DNA of 64,000 nucleotides from Caballeronia concitans (GTDB taxonomy: Bacteria > Pseudomonadota > Gammaproteobacteria > Burkholderiales > Burkholderiaceae), in assembly GCF_001544615.1 (NCBI RefSeq), contig NZ_FCNV02000012.1, forward strand, positions 98,708-162,707. The letters run 5' to 3'. A program made the translations under genes and the position numbers. The notes under the pieces are model-generated. The model was not told the origin of the DNA and ran no database searches. It saw only the letters and a list, made by a program, of their open reading frames with translations. Positions 59,691-64,000 of this stretch are shown here, one piece after another (the stretch's first letter is position 1; the number at the start of each line of letters is the position of its first letter).

Positions 59691-60275
59691 ATGAAACTGA
59701 AGTTTGCAGTTCTCGCATCGATCGTCGTTGCGGCCATTTGCAGCACGTTCGCTCCGTCCGCCGGCGCGCTTGACCTTTTGCATTGGGGCCCCGCCGCCGG
59801 CACTAAGCCCGCCGATTTCGAGGATGGCGCTTCGTACCAACTGTGCTTCGTGCCCGACGGTGCAAGCTGCCAGGACCTCCTCGTTTCAGCAATCGACCAG
59901 ACGCGTTCGCAGCTCCGCGTGCAGGCCTACTCGTTCACGAGCGCTCCGATCGCGGCTGCAATCAAGCGTGCGAAGGACCGCGGTGTCGACGTGAGGGTCA
60001 TCCTCGATAAGAGCCAGGTTTCGCAGAAGTATTCTGGAGCGACCTATCTGCGCAATGCTGGCATCGATGTCGCCATCGACATCAAGCCGGCTATCGCGCA
60101 CAACAAGGTCATGATTTTCGACGGCAAGGCGGTGTTCACTGGCTCTTTCAACTTCACAAAGGCAGCGCAGCAGCGGAACGCGGAGAATGGCATGCTTGTT
60201 CGTGGTGACCATGCGCTGACGAAGGCATATCTTTCGAACTGGGACAAGCGCTACAGCGTTTCGAGCCGCTTCTAA
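59691..60275 (+). CDS. Phospholipase D-family nuclease (Nuc type)
   Basis: 194 residues. A signal peptide (about 1-26, ending SAGA) is followed by a single HKD motif: His-Asn-Lys in AIAHNKVMIFDGKAVFTGSFNF. Ala-Tyr-Ser-Phe-Thr (QAYSFTSAPI) and the motif spacing are those of the dimeric, EDTA-resistant Nuc found in the transfer regions of plasmids such as pKM101. It should be a periplasmic endonuclease. It supports a plasmid or integrative-element origin for this end of the window. Confidence 0.85.
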   Translation: MKLKFAVLASIVVAAICSTFAPSAGALDLLHWGPAAGTKPADFEDGASYQLCFVPDGASCQDLLVSAIDQTRSQLRVQAYSFTSAPIAAAIKRAKDRGVDVRVILDKSQVSQKYSGATYLRNAGIDVAIDIKPAIAHNKVMIFDGKAVFTGSFNFTKAAQQRNAENGMLVRGDHALTKAYLSNWDKRYSVSSRF

Positions 60276-60671
60276 TCAAAGGCAAACGGAAGCCCGTAGG
60301 CTACTGCCTCATACTGCGGCGCGGGACGCCCGCGTCGACGTGATCATTCCACCTGCAGCAAGTTGCGGCGTTACTAAAGTGAGCGCGGCCTCCTGGAGCC
60401 GTTATGTTCGACGAGGGCCTTGTCTACAGGACGGCACCGGATGCCGCGCGGATCCACTTCCTAAACTGAGTCGAAGCACCCTTGGAAGTATCCGCCTTGC
60501 CGACGCCGCAATCTAGCGCTTGGAGAAGACCGCCGCTGGACCGGTCGATCGCATCGCCCGTCAGCCAAGAGACGCCCTCAAAGTCGATCGTCGTTGGCGA
60601 AGGCGAGCAAAGTTGATAGACATTGCATCGTCGGAGACGTCTGCGGCCAAGGCAATCCTGCGTACAGGTCG
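60276..60671. other. Gap without a supported gene
   Basis: 396 bases. On the minus strand pieces of open frame exist (for example one reading TIDFEGVSWLTGDAID at about 60545-60595), but stops interrupt them. This may be a decayed gene; I cannot name it. Confidence 0.4.
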
Positions 60672-60980
60672 TTATTGCTGAGCCTTCCTTGTACGCTTCT
60701 TGGCTGGCTTCCTTAGGCTTGCCTTCATCGCTTCAAGTCTGGAAATGCCGACTTCGATCTCATCCAACAACGTAGTCAGGGGAAGACCTATTGCCCGGCA
60801 CCACTCCCGGACCTCGATAAAGTCCAGACGGCGCTCCCCGACCTCGCACTTGCTGACTTTTGACTGAGTGAGATCCAATCGCAAAGCCAGTTCCGCCTGT
60901 GAAATCCCAGCGGTTTTCCTGGCGTTGCGGAGGATTTCTAGCATGAGCTCGTATTGTTGGGTGTAAATCGACTTTTCCAC
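60672..60980 (-). CDS. XRE-family transcriptional regulator
   Basis: 102 residues. Helix-turn-helix ARKTAGISQAELALRLDLTQSKVSKCEVGERRLDFIEVREW and a Lys/Arg-rich tail. GTG 60980 is chosen so as to keep SIYTQQYELMLEIL, which is typical just before the helix-turn-helix; TTG 61037 is possible but lies next to the operator. A perfect inverted repeat upstream (61042-61064) is its likely autoregulatory site. In this setting it may regulate or belong to the neighbouring antitoxin-like genes. Confidence 0.82.
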   Translation of the reverse strand: MEKSIYTQQYELMLEILRNARKTAGISQAELALRLDLTQSKVSKCEVGERRLDFIEVREWCRAIGLPLTTLLDEIEVGISRLEAMKASLRKPAKKRTRKAQQ

Positions 60981-61026
60981 TTTTCGACCAAGCTGGCAGA
61001 GGCGGAAAAGCTTGCCGACAAACTTC

Positions 61027-61064
61027 GAATAGTCCAAAATCGAATAGTCGAAAATCGACTATTC
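61027..61064. promoter_or_regulatory. XRE operator: perfect inverted repeat plus extra half-site
   Basis: GAATAGTCG (61042-61050) and CGACTATTC (61056-61064) are exact reverse complements around AAAAT. Fifteen bases to the left another half-site, GAATAGTCC (61027-61035), repeats the left arm. It lies between the XRE gene and the divergent antitoxin-like array. Confidence 0.6.
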
Positions 61065-61315
61065 ACTGTGCGAGGGGCGCACGAGTGTGCCAGCTTTCTG
61101 AGAATGCAGGGTGAGTCCACCGCGTAGGTAGTGGGGACGCGTTGGAAGTGCACTGCGAGGGCCTTCCGGCTAATGACCAGGGCGGGCCCGGCGAATTGGG
61201 CCGCCGGCTGCCCAAACCCAACTGTGGCAGTTCGCTGACTCGAGGTAGTTCCCTGTCCGAATCGGCGTCCTGCCACGCGGACGGCGTTACTCGAGGTCGA
61301 CCAGAGGAACTGATG
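61065..61315. other. Leader region of the antitoxin-domain array
   Basis: 251 bases. It holds no supported gene; an open frame runs into the first antitoxin-domain gene from 61142 but has no helix-turn-helix and no ribosome site. It should contain the promoter for the plus-strand array. Confidence 0.4.
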
Positions 61316-61513
61316 ATGGATGTTCTAGTGTTGAGCACTATAACGGAGCAGGCGATCAGCGTGCTCGGGTCCGTACAAGCAGCGCAAGACTGGCTCGCTG
61401 CGCCAGCTATCGCCTTGGACGGCCGCCGACCGCTCGACATGCTGTACGACCCGAGCGGAATGCGCGCGGTCATGACTCTGCTCTTACGCATGGACTTTTG
61501 CGTCTACGCCTAA
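61316..61513 (+). CDS. Stand-alone MbcA/ParS/Xre-type antitoxin domain (DUF2384), copy 1
   Basis: 65 residues that are almost only the toxin-binding domain: ITEQAISVLGSVQAAQDWLAAPAIALDGRRPLDMLYDPSGMRAV, then MTLLLRMDFCVYA. The WL-P-aLdGrrPldmL-G-V order is the DUF2384 signature. GAGGA stands seven bases before ATG 61316 (also an ATG at 61313). Normal family antitoxins have an extra N-terminal helix-turn-helix of about 60 residues, missing here. No RES-type toxin gene follows. Confidence 0.72.
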   Translation: MDVLVLSTITEQAISVLGSVQAAQDWLAAPAIALDGRRPLDMLYDPSGMRAVMTLLLRMDFCVYA

Positions 61514-61544
61514 AGACGAAAACACGGCGGCGAGGAGTTGCCTT

Positions 61545-61805
61545 ATGGCCATCAGGGAGTTGCAGGTGCGCAGCGATGGTTGGGGTTGCGAGGAGTCAGC
61601 CGCATTGTTGCGCCTCGCACGTGTCCTGGCTCGCGCTGCCGAGACCTTTGAAGATTTCGATCTTGGATTTGCGTGGCTTAACTCGCCGGTCGCTGCATTT
61701 AAAGGCGCCACGTCGATGAGTTCGCGCGATAAGGAGTTTGGCGTCGAGTTCGTAATGGATGTGCTCGGACCGGTTGAGCACGGTGTGTTTCCCTTATGCA
61801 TTTGA
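61545..61805 (+). CDS. MbcA/ParS/Xre-type antitoxin-domain protein, copy 2
   Basis: 86 residues, ATG 61545 with GGAG seven bases upstream. LLRLARVLARAAETFEDFDLGFAWLNSPVAAFKGATSM and FGVEFVMDVLGPVEHGVFP follow the DUF2384 pattern from the helix before the domain to its usual end. The N-terminal half is too short for a full helix-turn-helix. It is 31 bases after copy 1. Confidence 0.72.
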   Translation: MAIRELQVRSDGWGCEESAALLRLARVLARAAETFEDFDLGFAWLNSPVAAFKGATSMSSRDKEFGVEFVMDVLGPVEHGVFPLCI

Positions 61806-61824
61806 CGCGAGCGCAGAGAATCTC

Positions 61825-62187
61825 ATGAGCACAAAAGCAACCCTTGCCTACCACTCAGCCGAAGGCGACGAACCGACTTGGCACCTTTACGAGGAACTCT
61901 TTGAGTCAGGCGTGGTGTACCTTGAGATTCGTGGCGTCGACGTTGAGTCGGTGACCGGCGAGAATCGTTCGGGTGCATGTGGCGGTGTGAACCTCGTGTT
62001 GCGCTTGCCCATCAAGACAGCAAGTCAACTCGGATTGCATTCTATCGCAGAGCCCGACCGGTGGCAGCGTGCCTCCGACCCGGACAAAGATGAGAGCCTT
62101 CGGAGGGGCCTCGAGCGATTCAGTCGGTTGCGCGGGTCCATTGCGCGCGGTGATTCTACCAAGAAGCCGGAGACGGATGAGTCATGA
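61825..62187 (+). CDS. Protein of unknown function in the antitoxin array
   Basis: 120 residues from ATG 61825 with AGAGA upstream. The central part is strand-rich (WHLYEELFESGVVYLEIRGVDVESV; GGVNLVLRLPIKTASQLGLHSI), the end is charged (SLRRGLERFSRLRGSIARG). Its stop overlaps the next start (ATGA), so it is co-translated with antitoxin-domain copy 3. I do not recognise the family. Confidence 0.65.
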   Translation: MSTKATLAYHSAEGDEPTWHLYEELFESGVVYLEIRGVDVESVTGENRSGACGGVNLVLRLPIKTASQLGLHSIAEPDRWQRASDPDKDESLRRGLERFSRLRGSIARGDSTKKPETDES

Positions 62188-62729
62188 CATCGCGCACCAC
62201 AGTCCTCCTCGCTATCGCCTCTACCGCGGCCCTTTGGCTTACACGAATCACTGGCGTGGCGACTGCACGTCGGACGGCGGATGTTGCGAAACGTGGGGCC
62301 GGTGCAGCGCTGGTCGCGGAAGGGAGTTTGCCGCTGGCGTCTCCGTCGAAATGTATATGCTTCGATGCCCATCGTCTGCGCGTCACGTCCGGCAACGGGG
62401 CGTATGGAAAGCAGGGACTCACCGCTTCACCAGAGCGCCCCAAGGAAGGAGAAAGGCGGTCAATTCTCAAGCTGGCTGGCTCGGTTAAGTCGGCGATCTC
62501 CGGTGTGTCCATCGAAGACATGAAGTCCTGGCGCCAAGGTCCGTCCTTGGCACGGCTGCTCCGCCTCGCACAGCATGTGTGGAGCGATTCGAGAGACGCC
62601 GCGGCGTGGATGTCGAATGCGCAGATTGCACTCGGCGGGAAAACGCCCATTCAGGCTGTCATGACCGACTCTGGCGCGGAAAGGGTGGAAGCTATCCTGT
62701 GGCGTCGTATTCATGGAGCTACAACATGA
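62184..62729 (+). CDS. MbcA/ParS/Xre-type antitoxin-domain protein with unusual N-terminus, copy 3
   Basis: 181 residues. The C-terminal 60, ARLLRLAQHVWSDSRDAAAWMSNAQIALGGKTPIQAVMTDSGAERV followed by EAILWRRIHGATT, are a clear DUF2384 domain. The N-terminus has a hydrophobic stretch (TTVLLAIASTAALWLT) and no evident helix-turn-helix; a frameshift or a foreign N-terminus is possible. The gene is coupled by ATGA overlaps to the genes before and after. Confidence 0.65.
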   Translation: MTSRTTVLLAIASTAALWLTRITGVATARRTADVAKRGAGAALVAEGSLPLASPSKCICFDAHRLRVTSGNGAYGKQGLTASPERPKEGERRSILKLAGSVKSAISGVSIEDMKSWRQGPSLARLLRLAQHVWSDSRDAAAWMSNAQIALGGKTPIQAVMTDSGAERVEAILWRRIHGATT

Positions 62730-62836
62730 GGGAAGCGGACCACGTGCAACGACGAGCGGTGTTGGAGCTGATCGCGCAAGTGCAGACCATGGTCGACGAG
62801 TCGGGCGACCCCGAAGGTTTCGACGCTGCAAAGTGA
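62726..62836 (+). CDS. 36-residue peptide coupled to copy 3
   Basis: A short frame whose ATG overlaps the stop of copy 3 (ATGA): MREADHVQRRAVLELIAQV, then QTMVDESGDPEGFDAAK. It is helical and acidic at the end. The overlap makes translation plausible; no family is known to me. Confidence 0.4.
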   Translation: MREADHVQRRAVLELIAQVQTMVDESGDPEGFDAAK

Positions 62837-63038
62837 GTGCACCGGTGGCTGCACACGCCGCTGCCCGCATTAGGCGGCAAACGACCAGCCGAATACATGA
62901 GCACGTGCGAGGGTCGTCAACTTTTTTCGAGATTGCTAGCTATGGCCCAAAGTGGGGCTTACGCTTAAAGGCTCGCTTGCAAACGGCGTCCAATACTGTC
63001 GTACATATGTGTGTCGCACTATTAAGGGAGACAACAGA

Positions 63039-63452
63039 ATGAGCCCGGGACTAGATGCCATGTTGCGCGCCAATTACCCGCTCATCTTCACAGTCAAGCG
63101 CGCTGCTCCTCGCGACGACTTCTGCATCCCTGATTCGCAGAGGCCAATTCACGCACGAGGTTTCGAATGCGGTGACGGATGGTTTGACCTCATCGACGCG
63201 CTTTGTGTGCAGTTGCAAGCCGCGACGAAGAACGGCGCGCCGCAAGTAGTTGCTACTCAGGTGAAGGAGAAGTTCGGCAGGCTTCGCTTCTATTCGTGCG
63301 GCCAAAATGACGAGCAAGAAGGCATGATCGAACTAGCCGAAGCGATAAGTGCTCGCCTTTGTGAAGTGTGCGGGAACCGAGGTCGTATCGTTGAAGACCG
63401 GTGGCTCCGGACGCGTTGTCCCGAGCACGCACAAAGCTTGTTTCGATCGTAA
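63039..63452 (+). CDS. Phage/plasmid-type conserved protein with zinc-ribbon-like end
   Basis: 137 residues from ATG 63039, which follows AAGGGAGA. The middle GFECGDGWFDLIDALCVQLQ and VKEKFGRLRFYSCG is a pattern seen in small proteins of phages and islands; the end has Cys-x2-Cys-Gly and a later Cys-x2-His (LCEVCGNRGRI; RTRCPEHAQ), likely a metal site. It lies between antitoxin-domain copies 3 and 4. Function unknown. Confidence 0.7.
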   Translation: MSPGLDAMLRANYPLIFTVKRAAPRDDFCIPDSQRPIHARGFECGDGWFDLIDALCVQLQAATKNGAPQVVATQVKEKFGRLRFYSCGQNDEQEGMIELAEAISARLCEVCGNRGRIVEDRWLRTRCPEHAQSLFRS

Positions 63453-63471
63453 CCCAACAGCGCAGAAGAAC

Positions 63472-63762
63472 ATGACCTCAAGTGACGTCAATCCGCTCGA
63501 CACGCTGGCTAGCGACGCTTGCGATTTGTACACGGCCCTCCAAGACACTGGCCATCGGGCAATGGATGCTTTGCGCGCGATGGACCCGGAAGTAGTCGAG
63601 GAACTGCTTGCGACGTTCGAGTCGGAAGACCGAGCGGCAGGCTGGCTCATCAGCCGGACCATTGGTTTCGGAGGTCACAGCGCATTGGACTTGCTCGCAC
63701 AGCGAAAGCGAGAACAGGTGATGGACGTCATTCATCACCTTCGCTATGGGTTTTGTGCGTGA
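63472..63762 (+). CDS. MbcA/ParS/Xre-type antitoxin-domain protein, copy 4
   Basis: 96 residues from ATG 63472 with AGAAG upstream. VVEELLATFESEDRAAGWLISRTIGFGGHSALDLLAQRKREQV, then MDVIHHLRYGFCA, is the GHSALDLL-type version of the DUF2384 domain. The N-terminal 40 residues (PLDTLASDACDLYTALQDTGHRAMDALRAM) are helical but lack a clear DNA-binding motif. It is 19 bases after the zinc-ribbon-like gene. Confidence 0.68.
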   Translation: MTSSDVNPLDTLASDACDLYTALQDTGHRAMDALRAMDPEVVEELLATFESEDRAAGWLISRTIGFGGHSALDLLAQRKREQVMDVIHHLRYGFCA

Positions 63763-64000
63763 GACCGGTGAGAGTAAAAGCTCTGTCGGCTCCTCTACCG
63801 GAACGAGGAGTAACGCCATGGTGGACACAAGTCTGCGGCTTTGCCGAGTCAGACAAAGGGCCCACCGTTTGTGTCGTCGGCCGGTCGGAGCGCTCCTGGC
63901 GCCGCCGCCGTCGCGGTGCTCCGCTAGTGCAGTGCGTCATTGAATTAGCACCCCTATCTATGCTTAGATATGGGTCATGGGCAAAATGAATTTAACCGAG
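63763..64000 (+). other. Window end: no firm gene, small inverted repeat
   Basis: 238 bases. An ATG at 63820 has a fine GAGGAG ribosome site but opens only about 41 basic codons; another frame across it stays open to 63989, so a frameshifted gene is possible. TATCTA/TAGATA (63955-63970), flanked by CCC and GGG, lies just before an ATG at 63977 that stays open to the window edge and may begin the next gene. Confidence 0.35.

Noticed and set aside
63820-63945. A 41-codon gene with a good ribosome site
   Set aside because: The peptide is Arg/Ser-rich with no recognisable feature and a competing frame stays open across it; kept only as a note on the window end.
1-64000. CRISPR arrays, rRNA genes and insertion sequences
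   Set aside because: I saw no evenly spaced identical repeats, no rRNA sequence and no transposase-like protein anywhere in the window.

Overview
The window reads as chromosomal DNA of a high-GC betaproteobacterium of the Burkholderia group (Paraburkholderia or Caballeronia-like). The signs are GC-rich third codon positions, a Burkholderia-type porin, short H-NS-like protein, DUF2000/Lrp and DUF2231/sorbosone-dehydrogenase gene pairs, and many solute-uptake and CoA-catabolic operons. Genus is inferred from protein style only. The last 4.5 kb has a different character and looks like an acquired island.

Layout. 1-3.1 kb: end of an MFS sugar-acid type transporter, a GH88 unsaturated uronyl hydrolase and an AraC regulator. 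3.2-7.3 kb (minus): five coupled CoA genes (MaoC, enoyl-CoA hydratase, acyl-CoA dehydrogenase, class III CoA-transferase, MaoC), divergent from a TRAP transporter (7.6-10.5 kb), which together suggest import and beta-oxidation-like breakdown of an organic acid. 10.7-15.5 kb: a branched-chain-amino-acid-type ABC transporter with its two ATPases fused. 15.5-23.6 kb: DUF4142 protein, a complete bacteriophytochrome kinase, a PQQ-type dehydrogenase, a candidate small RNA, regulators and a membrane fatty acid/sterol hydroxylase. 23.8-27.5 kb: Fur-boxed PepSY protein and TonB siderophore receptor. 27.9-37.5 kb: tRNA-Val, a GGDEF-EAL protein, a FeeM-like acyl-amino-acid synthase, a porin, small unknowns, a DUF1254 gene flanked by diverged direct repeats, H-NS and RcnB.

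37.7-54.4 kb holds an aldehyde dehydrogenase and then a formyl-CoA/oxalate-like locus: OxlT-type antiporter, two LysR regulators, a ketopantoate-reductase-like enzyme, a GntR regulator, a divergent sucDC pair, a ThDP-dependent lyase, a YfdW-type formyl-CoA transferase, a fused ADP-forming acyl-CoA ligase and an FAH-family enzyme. A shared TGTGATATATCACA-like palindrome precedes four of these units. The ThDP enzyme is not a standard oxalyl-CoA decarboxylase, so the pathway may be a variant.

54.4-59.4 kb: CsbD protein, a coupled response regulator-KaiC pair, an OmpA lipoprotein, Ogt and a DNA/RNA nuclease fragment cut at about 59.41 kb. From there to the end lie a plasmid-type Nuc nuclease, an XRE repressor with a perfect operator, and four short proteins with MbcA/ParS/Xre-type (DUF2384) antitoxin domains in about 2.5 kb, mixed with small unknowns and with no recognisable toxin in view. 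The antitoxin array and the formyl-CoA locus are the two most interesting systems here.
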